A stretch of DNA of 64,000 nt from Hippasteria phrygiana (GCA_037893225.1 JAZGUH010000058.1:1135280-1199279); one strand, 5' to 3'. Counted from the first letter of the stretch, positions 54,601-60,420 are shown. Numbers and translations are program-made. Notes: a model not told the origin generated them from the letters alone.

Positions 54601-55509
54601 TCTCGTCATCAAGGGGTTACGCACTACCACTTTGGAGGTTGTATATCGCTGCCAAAACGGGTTTTTCACAATTTTTTTCGTGACTCGGTTGATGGATTGA
54701 GCTAAAACTTTTACAGTTTTTTTATTTTATGTATATGTTACATCACGCACAGTGTGATCACAAGGGCTATTTATTTTTCAAGTAATTTAGTATTCAGTTA
54801 TTCGAAATTGGGTTTGACTGAACAATGATATGTAATACTTGCCCAATCAAGTTTGTTCATGTATCAGCAGCAACTGTATACCACACTGTAAGAAGTTGCA
54901 CATGAAACATGCGGTGTTTTACGTACTATATGGACCGCTCGATCGTCATATCTTTTACATGCGCCTGTTGTCGCAAGATCATTACTTGGTACATAAAACG
55001 TTCTGATACAAGAAACCAAACTCCAGCCTGCATTTTTTACAGTAATTATTTATAATGTGTCAAAGGGTTTTACGGGTGGGATTGATAAACCTCCGTCTAC
55101 AAAAAGTTACATGTCTACAAAAATGCAGGCATTTGACACGCTAAGCACATAACTTTTCTATTAAATATAGCATCAGAGTCGTATCTTTACGTACATATAT
55201 TTTTTGAGTATTTTAAATGGCAAAAGGGTATTCTAATAGTGGTAGATGATCAAATATTTGAATATTCCAGTATATATTCGGATACAGCTCTAATGATCAT
55301 GCCTGTACAGTGTTATCAGCTGTACAAATGCTATAAACATACCTTTACATTTGTTTTAACACATTCAGGGTATTATGCTGTGGCTCAAACCTACCGACAG
55401 CCAGCTGGACCACAGGACATTCAGCCTGCTCTTAGCCGAAGCCTACAGCCTAAGTACAATGTTTGCAGATGCACCGCGAGACACATTGAACCAGCAGGTT
55501 AAGAAATGA
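30591..55509 (+). CDS. TBC1D22: TBC1D22 Rab-GAP family gene, 11 exons, complete
   Basis: This encodes the single invertebrate counterpart of vertebrate TBC1D22A/TBC1D22B, Golgi-associated TBC-domain proteins reported to bind ACBD3. Exons 30591-30709, 32089-32408, 34212-34406, 34887-34957, 35909-36037, 36494-36559, 38297-38411, 40114-40305, 42340-42467, 44184-44279 and 55369-55509 all have AG/GT borders and agreeing phases. They sum to 1572 nt: 523 residues plus stop (vertebrate proteins are about 505-517). The TBC domain starts near residue 215. The arginine finger lies in IHIDIPRTNP (Arg about 285) and the glutamine finger in SGYVQGINDL (Gln about 320), so GAP chemistry looks preserved. The N-terminal 200 residues are less conserved. 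The last exon is unusually diverged. Intron 10 is 11 kb and holds a LINE. Confidence 0.96.
30710..32088 (+). other. TBC1D22 intron 1
   Basis: No second gene or transposon end was recognised. A 20-plus G-run lies at 31999-32022 about 65 bp before exon 2. AT-rich elsewhere. Confidence 0.6.
32089..32408 (+). CDS. TBC1D22: TBC1D22 exon 2
   Basis: The acceptor is AAATTTCAG, and the first residues SIKPVYSAKYPP match SIQPVYGAQHPP of the family. TSDAWEVND matches the conserved TSDAW(D/E) word. The rest is Glu/Gln/Ala-rich and probably helical (KARQLSLEKQRTEQAERAA). It ends GGGAG/GTAAAG. Confidence 0.93.
32550..32967. mobile_element. GTAGTGTACA MITE family, copy 2
   Basis: It starts GTAGTGTACACGATTGGTAA and ends GGTGTACACTAC, with TTTAA close by on both sides. 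The interior GCACCTGGTGTGCTGTCGTT and TTTCCAACGATTTTGGCC are the reverse complement of copy 1. It lies in intron 2 of TBC1D22. Confidence 0.8.
33240..34125. repeat. Two copies of an ATGCAGTCGGCCAGCAC repeat and a CAAGT-rich tract
   Basis: CCATGCAGTCGGCCAGCACT, GGCCCC, ACTGGACACCCAGCT and GCTATGCACT recur in order at about 33315-33410 and 33885-33965. 33700-34125 is rich in CAAGTCAAGTC. Unit of unknown class, in intron 2. Confidence 0.55.
34212..34406 (+). CDS. TBC1D22: TBC1D22 exon 3
   Basis: The acceptor is CTCCCATCTAG. It encodes a Ser/Pro-rich linker (LSASPPSSPSLRSG, ASPIRTSPMPMP) with possible 14-3-3 or kinase sites, then VGKLAKFKQLLSGLNTEL, which matches the segment that opens the TBC fold. 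The donor is TTAG/GTAAGC, phase 1. Confidence 0.93.
34887..34957 (+). CDS. TBC1D22: TBC1D22 exon 4
   Basis: This 71-nt exon encodes DELKKLSWSGIPQAVRPTAW and KLLL, the W-x-G-(I/V)-P...(V/I)R...W motif that opens TBC domains. The acceptor is TTTTCCAG and the donor is CTATTG/GTAAAC. Confidence 0.96.
35360..35745. repeat. AATCCTCCAAAATCCTC-rich tract
   Basis: ATCCTCCAAAATCCTC and its variants recur about ten times, ending in the inverted form GAGGATTTTGGAGGATT. The same words occur at 60220-60360. It lies in intron 4. Confidence 0.6.
35909..36037 (+). CDS. TBC1D22: TBC1D22 exon 5
   Basis: It encodes DYLPANIDRRELTLERKQEE then YFGFVEQYYGTRTDSLHKDM, almost word for word the family segment YLPAN.ERR..TL.RK..EYFGF.EQYY. 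Borders are CTTGTTAG and AGACAG/GTTAGT. Confidence 0.97.
36494..36559 (+). CDS. TBC1D22: TBC1D22 exon 6 (arginine finger)
   Basis: It encodes IHIDIPRTNPLVPLFQQPKV QE in 22 codons. IxxDxxR with its catalytic Arg (about residue 285) is intact. Borders are TATTTACAG and CAAGAG/GTAGGT. Confidence 0.97.
37245..37318 (-). repeat. tRNA-derived SINE head
   Basis: On minus it reads TAGCTCAGTTGGTAGAG (box A) and GGTTCGAATCC (box B) at tRNA spacing, with acceptor-like ends GGCAAGA/TCCTGCC (one mismatch) and a CCA-like A. T-stem pairing is poor. It is followed by GTTTCTTTGTTCACTTT, also seen at 4195, which marks a SINE body rather than a tRNA gene. Confidence 0.7.
37383..37410 (+). repeat. 28-bp poly-G tract
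   Basis: An uninterrupted G run, one of several long G or C runs in this window (31999, 62769, 63038, 63600, 63780). Confidence 0.9.
37665..38055. repeat. GC-rich minisatellite CTGCACCGGAGCGCCGC
   Basis: About 22 units of 17 bp (CTGCACCGGAGCGCC(G/T)C) with occasional 20-bp variants containing AATAG. Arg/Ala/Gly-rich ORFs on both strands here are artefacts of the repeat. Confidence 0.95.
38297..38411 (+). CDS. TBC1D22: TBC1D22 exon 7 (glutamine finger)
   Basis: It encodes IFQRILYIWAIRHPASGYVQ then GINDLVTPFFVVFLTEHT. YxQ (Gln about 320) is the second catalytic finger of TBC domains. The exon ends in phase 1 (ACAG/GTAATT). The intron behind it holds an unusual 39-nt exon-like tandem array. 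Confidence 0.97.
38511..39175 (+). repeat. Intron-7 tandem array of exon-like 39-nt cassettes
   Basis: About nine units with a period of about 75-80 bp. Each full unit has CTCTTCCCATACAG, then a 39-nt block, then GTAAGCATG. The 39-nt blocks start at 38595, 38670, 38747, 38826, 38905, 38985 and 39064. All seven are exactly 39 nt and free of stops in the phase set by exons 7 and 8 (WYSVPNWNRLFL-like). A partial unit stands at each end (about 38520 and 39141). Whether they are spliced in is unknown. Confidence 0.85.
39896..40075. mobile_element. Tigger/pogo-like MITE
   Basis: ACAGTAGAATTCCGTTATA at the left and (complement) GCAGTAGAACTTCGCTATAA at the right are inverted ends, resembling the CAGTAGAACCTCGTTATA ends of pogo/Tigger elements. 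TTATA words fill it. TA lies at the flanks. It is 40 bp upstream of exon 8. Confidence 0.7.
40114..40305 (+). CDS. TBC1D22: TBC1D22 exon 8
   Basis: It starts after TCTGCTGCAG and encodes AENVDVTEDLDITTLSTDKI, then VEADTFWCMSKLLDGIQDNY and TFAQPGIQAKINSLKELVQR. FWC.SKLLDGIQDNYTFAQPGIQ is diagnostic for TBC1D22. The donor is CAATG/GTATGA. Confidence 0.97.
40306..42339 (+). other. TBC1D22 intron 8
   Basis: It contains the LINE tail listed at 41225-41440. The rest is unremarkable AT-rich DNA with no second gene. Confidence 0.55.
41225..41440 (+). mobile_element. CR1/L2-group LINE, 3' tail
   Basis: CTTTGGAACAAACTCCTA and AAGACCCACTTGTTTCAGAA translate to the LWNKL...LKTHLF-type C-terminus seen in the relics at 5280 and 8640. 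Then ATTATAATGTGCCCCGAG and TTATAAATATTCTC form the 3' UTR. Only about 200 bp remain. Confidence 0.6.
42340..42467 (+). CDS. TBC1D22: TBC1D22 exon 9
   Basis: It encodes APLHDHLRNHQVEYLQFAFR, then WMNNLLMRELPLKGTIRLWD and TYM. The LRLWDTY-type motif is the last core TBC motif. The donor is TACATG/GTAAGC, phase 0. The 3' end of this exon, with its donor, is repeated in the intron behind it. Confidence 0.97.
42561..42618. repeat. (ATA)n microsatellite
   Basis: About 19 ATA/AAT triplets with one G interruption, inside the intron 9 array. Confidence 0.95.
43225..43725. mobile_element. GTAGTGTACA MITE family, copy 3, with TTAA target duplication
   Basis: TTAA at 43225-43228 and 43722-43725 flank ATGTAGTGTACACAATTGG and its mirrored CCAATCATGTACACTACAT. 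The core holds a perfect palindrome TTTCCAACGATTGCC/GGCAATCGTTGGAAA. An extra segment (AGTCAAGGCGCGTGGCTA...) is absent from copy 1. TTAA targets point to piggyBac-type mobilisation. Confidence 0.87.
44184..44279 (+). CDS. TBC1D22: TBC1D22 exon 10
   Basis: It encodes SEPEGFAVFHLYVCAAFLIK then FANDAMKEKDFQ, matching SEPEGF..FHLYVCAAFL.K of the family. Borders are CTCTTTCAG and TTCCAG/GTATGC, phase 0. Confidence 0.97.
44400..44524. mobile_element. Short MITE TATAGACCTTTTT...
   Basis: TATAGACCTTTTTCCA and (complement) TATAGACCTTTTTCACG are inverted ends 125 bp apart, in intron 10 just after exon 10. Confidence 0.6.
45499..45825. repeat. (TTC)n microsatellite, 5' of the LINE
   Basis: About 109 uninterrupted TTC triplets. 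Together with the 40-bp (TTC)n at 52171-52210 it forms the split target of the LINE. Poly-Leu and poly-Ser ORFs here are artefacts. Confidence 0.98.
46034..47569 (+). CDS. LINE ORF1 with CCHC zinc knuckle
   Basis: 511 residues from an ATG in a strong context (GCCGCCATGG). The N-terminal half has an RRM-like or esterase-free fold seen in Tx1-type ORF1 by position only (IQSYIDSFTDYMP, GRVAIYLRTRDAV, LTLSNVYPEIPNAVLVKNL). A CX2CX4HX4C zinc knuckle (CFNCGEFGHISRSC, residues 202-215) follows. The next 200 residues are Pro/Ser-rich and probably disordered. A basic end (KKPMLVAKKF, IQKLIKKLDV) closes it. It should bind element RNA as a nucleocapsid-like chaperone. The stop lies 14 bp before ORF2, in another frame, so ORF2 probably needs reinitiation. 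Confidence 0.88.
   Translation: MAGRPERPIVGGQSTVSTVLGPSTSIPFVPGNEPFKQITRNNGVSFKASDNVSIQSYIDSFTDYMPAKDVISASRISNGRVAIYLRTRDAVIDAVEHGLRYRDSFIELSPLIKPTTRLTLSNVYPEIPNAVLVKNLSGFCKVVSQIRPIPLGFKDKELSHIMSFRRNVHVLLDPNITPPDHITFTYSGVNYRVFLSTESVRCFNCGEFGHISRSCKKRAPSDNDPHDPKRNDNPINPLNPPPTFIQKNKSDPAHPPKKSNPSIPSGPPGPPVPSGPPAPAVERPASPGAGGSTGSGRQIVAAAPAPSPAVISKPPATNLPATNPPSKEHTDSVWGTPPPPTRTFSEIVSKRKQPSPELVDDRPHLVSLKSPSPMRKMARRINLAMDTAHQITTVPDTPTSSPSVDNATPSGSTPISETCTDTDSISWEDAQIDDITLASASLPIPKGPLTPADLINFLTTVKSRKKPMLVAKKFTSNIPGLVKQLRPLRNSPLLQKGLQQRIQKLIKKLDV
47584..51474 (+). CDS. LINE ORF2: APE endonuclease and reverse transcriptase
   Basis: 1296 residues, intact. The endonuclease (about 14-255) shows SLNTGG, FLQETY, GSGVTVLVKS, VVGGDFNC (Asp about 154) and LSDHSA (Asp 246, His 247). 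The reverse transcriptase (about 490-800) shows NWRPVSLLNTDYKIFAKVLA, NLDQKKAFDNVDH (motif A, Asp about 610), GIRQGCPLSGLL (motif B), SAYADDVSVF (motif C, residues 712-715 YADD) and FLGIHLG. Near the C-terminus CGWCGERGTIHHLFIIC is a CX2CX7HX4C knuckle as in L1/Tx1 ORF2. It should nick the target and prime cDNA there. The endonuclease may start at the second Met (residue 14). Confidence 0.95.
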   Translation: MNLKLYTSFSLLMALSLISLNTGGCSDPQKNASFQAYINNIANNPNIIFLQETYHLTDKCPCWKLWSNYTPICNPSHTRGSGVTVLVKSDINIIETSVILEGHILAVKIHFNNSVYNLYNFLIPQDDNSALGAMRNFNRHVKLVSDGVIVVGGDFNCTLNPSLDRLNMPTEHRPKIAMALKEALNSISLCDVWRRQNPVDKKFTWLRGNPSSTDRVSRARLDRFHISFGLIASTLSCKIIPCSLSDHSAISLVLKIPNSQTRGSAYWHLNNSLLEDQNYRDIILLFWADWKQKKTDFVNICKWWDFGKSHIKSITQMYASQLAQNKRESLLRINQIINDLQSAPNFTPEIQHALTEQRKELNSLLKNEARGALIRSRFKHINETDSSSSYFFNLEKTRSQSKTISNIRLDTGIISDDPSEIKNHIRQFYKTLYSRVQTDESALEPLLSNLTKLDPSDSEDLDFPLSREEVDLAVEHLGKDKTPGLDGLTSEFYQSFWPTFKDDLFTVFNFALENGSLPCSFYRAVITLLPKKGDLTDIANWRPVSLLNTDYKIFAKVLANRIKQCIGTVINEDQTYCIPGRTISDNINLIRDVINVSNFNDFPLAVVNLDQKKAFDNVDHDYLFKTMRAMGFGDRFIASVRLLYSGAESLIKVRGSLTAPFPFEKGIRQGCPLSGLLYTIAIEPLINSLRNNLDSKSFPLPNTNKYCSVSAYADDVSVFVTTDSGFNVINEVYSLYSRASAAHLNYNKSQGLWAGSWTGRGDKPLGFQWNKEGLAFLGIHLGNNNNYNQQNWSKCKDKLKQTLTRWNFLCHTLSFKGKILIANQLAASKIFHCLAVISPPDTVLNELQEMLVGFVWSNGRHLLRRQTLFQKPDKGGLGLACLQARILTFRFSLIQRYINHCSHPAYILVDYFLRKYKKLNFGLELFFTHINPKFQTSLPCFYSELMRAWSVSGARLVVPPNSINHVINLPLNCPLISHPDDDTPSQRLLACGIKTVKHLLDQSGLWLDSETIASPLLRPRPPSLRVLNMELLQLRRNLISHFPSLLNELGCLTSPESLCTAPSLHNLPLECIISSDSNGLSLPSKRLYAIFNHQVNSLPSTTLTKWHSLGFFDEAQPIQWKAIYRLPTSKKDGDVQFKLLHGVLPSLPVLQHLNCDIPSECGWCGERGTIHHLFIICPAIQPALNLLHALLSRILPNLQLDFNLYWTLIPRAKRCHKEAVDLGNFLIVSLKTTIYHLYRTVRFADPLLIWTLRLKTKITLDLHYFNLIGKPQEFHKKWSINNALYTIVKEKITWLI
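52171..52210. repeat. (TTC)n microsatellite, 3' of the LINE
   Basis: About 13 TTC triplets continuing directly from the LINE 3' end. Confidence 0.95.
52216..53960. repeat. Three tandem ~595-bp units rich in TGACGTCA
   Basis: Units begin near 52217, 52819 and 53412 with CCATAGACTTTG(T/C)AC and share long stretches (ATCTAGAGAACGGTA, AAGCCATATCT, TAGGTCCGATCGTCATAAAA). Each has several TGACGTCA palindromes, often as GTGACGTCATGATGACGTCA. Unit 3 is more decayed and has lost some palindromes (GTGACGGGGTGATGACGTCA). No coding frame. Confidence 0.9.
53961..55368 (+). other. TBC1D22 intron 10, last part
   Basis: AT-rich DNA with no transposon end, tandem repeat or second gene that could be supported. 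Confidence 0.5.
55369..55509 (+). CDS. TBC1D22: TBC1D22 exon 11 (last coding exon, diverged)
   Basis: After ACACATTCAG the phase-0 frame reads GIMLWLKPTDSQLDHRTF, SLLLAEAYSLSTMFADAPRD and TLNQQVKK, then TGA. LLLAEAY..L..MFADAP is the conserved C-terminal word of TBC1D22. The segment before it (normally a MLLQNLPT..W-type stretch) is poorly conserved, and the tail is longer. CAGCAG/GTTAAG at 55497/55498 could be an alternative donor, which would skip this stop. Confidence 0.85.
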   Translation, partial: GIMLWLKPTDSQLDHRTFSLLLAEAYSLSTMFADAPRDTLNQQVKK

Positions 55510-56432
55510 GGGGATGAATCAGTCGTAGCTACAAGCCACTTCTCCAAAAAAAACTCGTAAGAAAGTACTATGAAATGCATTGAGTATTATTTGAAACATT
55601 GTAACACACACGCATACAATCAGGAAATAACAGTATTTCAGTTTAGTTTGTTCGCCCACATCCCACTTCAAAATATCCTGATGTTTGGAGCATTTTTAGA
55701 ATGTTTATATTTTTCATTCCAAATTGAAAACAAATACCATAGTCGCAAAAGTGGTCTTCAATTGCAGTGGGTATCAGGCAAGTGCATTCTTACCACCCAT
55801 ACAGAATATTCACAAAGGTTTAGTATCTTTGATAGCCATTGAATATACTTTCCTGATACTACTAAAGTGCAAGCTATATCTTTAATATACATGCAGTATG
55901 ATATTCATATGATAGCATGAACCACTGTAACTCGTGCACTATATTATTACAAAATGCACTCCATTCATTTCACTCAAGTGCAACAACCTGTCATATGTAC
56001 TTAATACTCAAAAGCAAAGTTTCCGCTAATGTTTATAGTCTGAGCGAAAGCTCACAATTAAGCCAGCAAATGCAGGTATGTTTGTGTAACTTTCTCTTCA
56101 TACCTCTTGAATTAGTAATCAAAATTTGATATGTTGGAAAGCTTCGATGTGTTTACCATTTACTACTGATACCACATAGGACAACTTCAAAGTATCCAGT
56201 TTTAAAGCCGGTTCATACTTCATGCGAATTGCGAAAGCGAGGCTAAATTTTGTGGACGTCGGACAATAGATGTATCATTGTGACGTTTGCCCGTTACCCA
56301 GACAAATTCGCTTCAACCCTCAAATTTGTGTGAAGTATGAGCCGGCACTTGAGGGAACTACAGCACTCTAGTTTACTTGTAGCTTCTATGGGGATAGGGT
56401 CACCTGCAACTTAAAACCTTGGCCTTATTGGC
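55510..56432. other. Region after the TBC1D22 stop
   Basis: It probably contains the TBC1D22 3' UTR; no canonical AATAAA was seen in it. GCCGGTTCATACTTCATGCG (56209) and (complement of about 56320) GCCGGCTCATACTTCACAC suggest a small inverted-end MITE at 56209-56345. Confidence 0.45.
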
Positions 56433-56661
56433 TTAACCCCTTGCCGTATGGATGCCGCAAATAATGCCGCCAAAAACAGTGCCCACCACCAGGCCAGGGA
56501 TGACACAATTGTCCCGCCGTTTGTGCAGTTCAATCCATTGTTGGATTAAACAGTTGCCACAGGACCGATGACACCATGTGCCGCTGTTTGTGCAGTTTCA
56601 ATCCATTGTTGGGATTATTGTGTATAGGTTACGCTTAACTTGCACAAACACAAGGGGTTAA
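56433..56661. mobile_element. TTAA-flanked MITE (CCCCTTG...CAAGGGG), copy 3
   Basis: TTAA (56433-56436, 56658-56661) flanks CCCCTTGCCGTATGGATG and CACAAGGGG. The segment with TTCAATCCATTGTTGG is present twice inside, an internal duplication not seen in copies 1 and 2. Confidence 0.78.
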
Positions 56662-56687
56662 AGCACAAAAACATGGCTTAAAGAAAA

Positions 56688-56832
56688 AGCCTTGCTGAGT
56701 AAAACTAGGTTACCAGCCAAAACTCCATAATGATAGACGTACTAAGCAAACCACAGCTACATACCAGTCACAAGCAATAAACATCACATGGAGTTTTGGC
56801 TGGTAACCTGATTTTATTCTAGCAAGGTTTTT
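56688..56832. mobile_element. Hairpin MITE, arms about 50 bp
   Basis: CCTTGCTGAGTAAAACTAGG and TTACCAGCCAAAACTCCAT on the left face ATGGAGTTTTGGCTGGTAA and CTGATTTTATTCTAGCAAGG on the right. Confidence 0.75.
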
Positions 56833-57039
56833 TCGTGTGCCCCGGTTTTGGTAGGCCGGTGTGTTGGTGCCATGCCGACAATATGTATCGCCCATACTGG
56901 ATCCATTGTTAGATTTGTCAACGGTTTATGGTGAGGGTCTTTCTGAAAGAGTTGATCAGCCTGAGCATGGCACAATCATGTAGTGTTTTCGTACCTTGCG
57001 CCGATCACCTGAAAATCAACACTGTATATACAATATTAG

Positions 57040-57159
57040 TTATCCCACAAGCGCGAGTGGGACATGGAGAAATGTAGTGCGTCCGTGTCCATATGCCACG
57101 AGGCCGATATGGGGACACGGACGCACTACATTTTCCGTGTTCCGCGAGTGGGATAACGA
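57040..57159. mobile_element. Hairpin MITE GTTATCCCAC..., arms about 50 bp
   Basis: GTTATCCCAC, AATGTAGTGCGTCCGTGTCC on the left and GGACACGGACGCACTACATT, CGCGAGTGGGATAAC on the right form a near-perfect hairpin. Confidence 0.8.
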
Positions 57160-57161
57160 AT

Positions 57162-57391
57162 TTATCTTCAAGCAAACTTGGCGAACAATATAGATGGAAC
57201 CCGCAAGCTGTACACAAAACCGAAATGTACAACGCACGCAGCGCGTATCAATAACAGTTTGTGTTTTGTGTATAGCGCAATACGCAGAGTGTAGATATAG
57301 ACCGTGCAATATGGGATAATATCACACTGTCAGTTGCCATGGATCGTCCAATCAGGATCGAGGATTCAAGTTTGCTTGAAGATAATAGTTA
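57162..57391. repeat. Inverted pair TTATCTTCAAGCAAACTT
   Basis: TTATCTTCAAGCAAACTTGG at 57163 is mirrored by AAGTTTGCTTGAAGATAA at 57368-57385, spaced about 190 bp. This may be the ends of a small element. Confidence 0.55.
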
Positions 57392-58728
57392 TTTTTGTCT
57401 TATTCCATATAAAAAGCAGACACCACCAGTTGCTGTCGAGATTGTTTATGGAAGTTATTTTGGATGAGAGAAGCAGAACTTTTATCAAAATAGAAAAAAC
57501 ACACTTGCGATTAATAGAAATCAAGACATGTTTCACACTTCATTTTTTATCTAAATTTGACTTACATAAAGTTCAATACATGGGGGACTTTCACCTTCAC
57601 CGACATATTTTTACAGAAAGTTAATCGTTCCGCTGTTGAATGTGTCAAATGATTTTGGTCAAACGTTTTTGTATTGGAATCAAATTCTTTGTAATTTGAA
57701 CAGAGTTTCACTTTATATTCTAAGGCACTGAAATGGCAATATGGTTACGCATGTATAGTATATCTATTAAGGAGAATTCTGTTGTTTTGTTTTTTCAATT
57801 TCTGCCATAAATAGTTGTTCCACAGAGTGAAATATACAGCAGCATCTGAAATACATATTTTGTCTGTGGCTACGGATATTCCCCATAGTGTACCAATGGT
57901 AAAAGCCTGAACTCGTAGTTTGCGAAAGATCCAACTTTAACTTATAGGGCATATCTCAAACTTGGGCTTGGCTTGGGCTTGATCTCCAGCTATTCCCGAG
58001 TCCCATTGCCAATCTGAAGCCTTGAATATGTAAATAAATAAACAGGCTCTGGCTCTTGGTTAAAACAAAAGACTTGATGTACATGTATTGCCAAATCTGG
58101 GACATAAATTACGCCAAGCCCAAGCCAGGGGTTTGAGAAAGGCCCATATCCTGAGAACAAGATTAGGTCTGGTACCGTTGAGTGTCAAAGTGCAGTGTGG
58201 TACCCAATACCCATGCGCAGAAACAATCTCGCGAATGCATGTATCCAAGCGCAACAGCACTTAGTACAAATGAGGTCACACTGTGTTTACCAAGTGGGAT
58301 CACCATGTTGTAATGTACGTCTTCTCCGACGAAATGTACTCGGATGGTTACATGTATCCTGAGCATTGTTTACTTTGTATTAGGGACCTAAAAGGAAACC
58401 ATTTCTTCCTTAGGGGCTTTGAAATCATAATCTTGGTGTTTGTCACAAAAACATGCAGAAATTGACATGCTCCAAACATGTATGTATTTGTAAAGCACGC
58501 TGTTCGGTTCCCACCTGGCTTCATGAATGCAACAAGGAAACACATTTATTATACGAATACACAAAGCAACGACATTTAATCGTGACCTAAAACACATTTT
58601 TCCACAACACTTTTTGTAGCTTTATAAATTTGTTTCCATCAGTATTTTATATAGTTAATATCATTTGCATTCAAGTAGTGAGAGAAAATTGAATCATTTA
58701 TTTGGGACATTTTAATTTATTTGTACAG
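57392..58728. other. Intergenic stretch, nothing firmly recognised
   Basis: AT-rich. CTTGGGCTTGGCTTGGGCTT (57960) has a weak inverted partner near 58113. No coding frame supported. Confidence 0.4.
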
Positions 58729-58791
58729 TTGCGATGCTTGCTGCTAGAGAGATTGGTAGAAAGAGAGCTTTTTACAGAGATTGTGGCAAAG
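58729..58791 (+). CDS. Candidate exon a of an unidentified plus-strand gene or TBC1D22 extension
   Basis: After TTATTTGTACAG a 21-codon block reads LRCLLLERLVERELFTEIVA K, helical and leucine-rich. The possible donor is CAAAG/GTTGTT, which is weak. Its phase (0-0) fits both the alternative donor of TBC1D22 exon 11 (55497/55498) and candidate exon b. No family was recognised. Confidence 0.35.
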
Positions 58792-59229
58792 GTTGTTTGT
58801 TAGGGGGCTTCCAAAGTACGTTCTTGTTTGCTGTGGCATCAGTCTTGATGGACAACTGGTATAATTGGTAATGGTTAGACCTTTTAAATACCATTTTATG
58901 TCAGTGCATTTTGGCTCAAGACACCCACGCCTAAATTCAGATACATCTTCAAAAATTTCTAAATTCTTAAAAATCAACCAAATACATTCTCATTGCAAAG
59001 GGTTGCATTGTACAGGGCAGCCTTGTTTTATTTCAATTCAAGACGTTTCTATTTTTGGAAGCCAGAAACTGGCAACAATATAAAGTTTGTAATTGTTTTA
59101 TGTTAACCCCAACAGTCCGGAATCCTCCAATTTTAATATGATTTTCCACACACCCTAGGGGAGTTATGTACAGTGCTCAAGCCGAAATATACAGCAGATG
59201 GCTGCAAAACATTGTTTCTCCATATTAAC

Positions 59230-59660
59230 TTAGCTCCCTTCCACATGTACCTCAGCTCACTCTCAAATGTAACTTAGCTCCTCCACCTAACCTAGGCTCC
59301 TCCTACATAATTGAGCTCCTCCCACATAAATGAGCTCCACCCACATGTAACTCAGTGCCTCCCACACGTAACTCGGGGCCTCTCACATGTACTTTAACTC
59401 CTCCCACATGTACCTTAGCTCGCTCTTAAATGTAACCTAGCTCCTCCCACATAATTGAGCTGCTCCCACATAATTGAGCTCCTCCCACATGTAACTCGGT
59501 GCCTCCCACATGTAACTTCGTGCCTCCACATGTACTTTAACTCCTCCCACATGTACCTGTGCTCCTCCCACATGTACCTGTGCTCCTCCCACATGTACCT
59601 GTGCTCCTCCCACATGTACCTGTGCTCCTCCCACATGTACCTGTGCTCCTCCCACATGTA
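59230..59660. repeat. Minisatellite CTCCTCCCACATGTACCTGTG
   Basis: A 21-bp unit is repeated about five times with little change at 59548-59660. More degenerate CTCCTCCCACATGTAA-type units run back to about 59230. Repetitive HMYLCSS and YMWEEHR ORFs are artefacts of it. Confidence 0.92.
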
Positions 59661-59743
59661 TACTTTGCTTCCTTATATGTAACTACGCCTCTTGTGTGTG
59701 TCAGCTCATCCCATTGTTACCCAATACATGTAGCTCCATCCAG

Positions 59744-59798
59744 GTTGCAAAAGAAAGTGTTGAAGCCATTGCAACACAAATAGATCGATTCATTAGAG
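59744..59798 (+). CDS. Candidate exon b, donor inside a MITE end
   Basis: After GTAGCTCCATCCAG the frame reads VAKESVEAIATQIDRFIR and ends TTAGAG/GTAGTA (phase 1). Its entry phase fits exon a and its exit phase fits exon c. The GTAGTATAC at the donor is also the first bases of the MITE copy at 59799. No family was recognised. Confidence 0.35.
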
Positions 59799-60204
59799 GT
59801 AGTATACATCATTTGCCTTTGCTGTAATTTTCAGAAATAAATGGATTTGGGGGTTAGCAAATACTGTTACACTGCCGTGTTTAAGATTTTGTGTGCATAG
59901 ATGCTTGGAAAACAACAAAATTCTGTCAGTAGTCTGGTTCCCTAAACATACCTTAGACAAAACGGAGCAATTTATAGAGTCAGGAAATTATCAGGTCGGG
60001 GAACTAGACTATTTCCAACGATTGTCGGCCGACAGTCGTTGGGAAAAATGATATAAATTTCCACTTTTCTTGAAAACGGCAGCACACCAGGTGCCATGAT
60101 TTCACAGGATGCTTGAGACTGCTATTTACTTACAGTCTGGTAAGGTATTTCGTAATAATTCAGTAGTTTTGTTTTTTGATGTTTGCAAATGTTGTATACT
60201 ACCG
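59799..60204. mobile_element. GTAGTGTACA MITE family, copy 4
   Basis: It starts GTAGTATACATCATTTGCC and ends GCAAATGTTGTATACTAC, with TTAA following at about 60206. The interior TTTCCAACGATTGTCGGCCG and GCACACCAGGTGCCATGATT match copy 1. Confidence 0.8.
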
Positions 60205-60214
60205 TTAACCCTAA

Positions 60215-60420
60215 CCCACCTCAATCCTCCAAAATCCTCCTTGCAGTTTTGGAGGATTTTGGAGGATTGAGGATGAATGGTATTTCAAGAAAGGATTTTG
60301 GAGGATCGAGGAATGAATGGTGTTTTAAGCGGAGGATTTTGGTGGATTGAGGATGGTTCCTAGCAAAAAGGGTCTAGGGGGTTAGGGTCTAGGGGGTTAG
60401 GGTCTAGGGGTTAGGGTTAA
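60215..60420. repeat. GGAGGATTTTGGAGGATT tract and TAGGGGGTTAGGGTC run
   Basis: GAGGATTTTGGAGGATTGAG-like words repeat to about 60355. At 60370-60420 GGGTCTAGGGGGTTA repeats and ends GGGGTTAGGGTTAAG, telomere-like in composition but irregular. Confidence 0.65.

Noticed and set aside
59415..59783. ORFs with repeating MWEEHRY or HMYLCSS
   Set aside because: They are readings of the 21-bp CTCCTCCCACATGTACC minisatellite.
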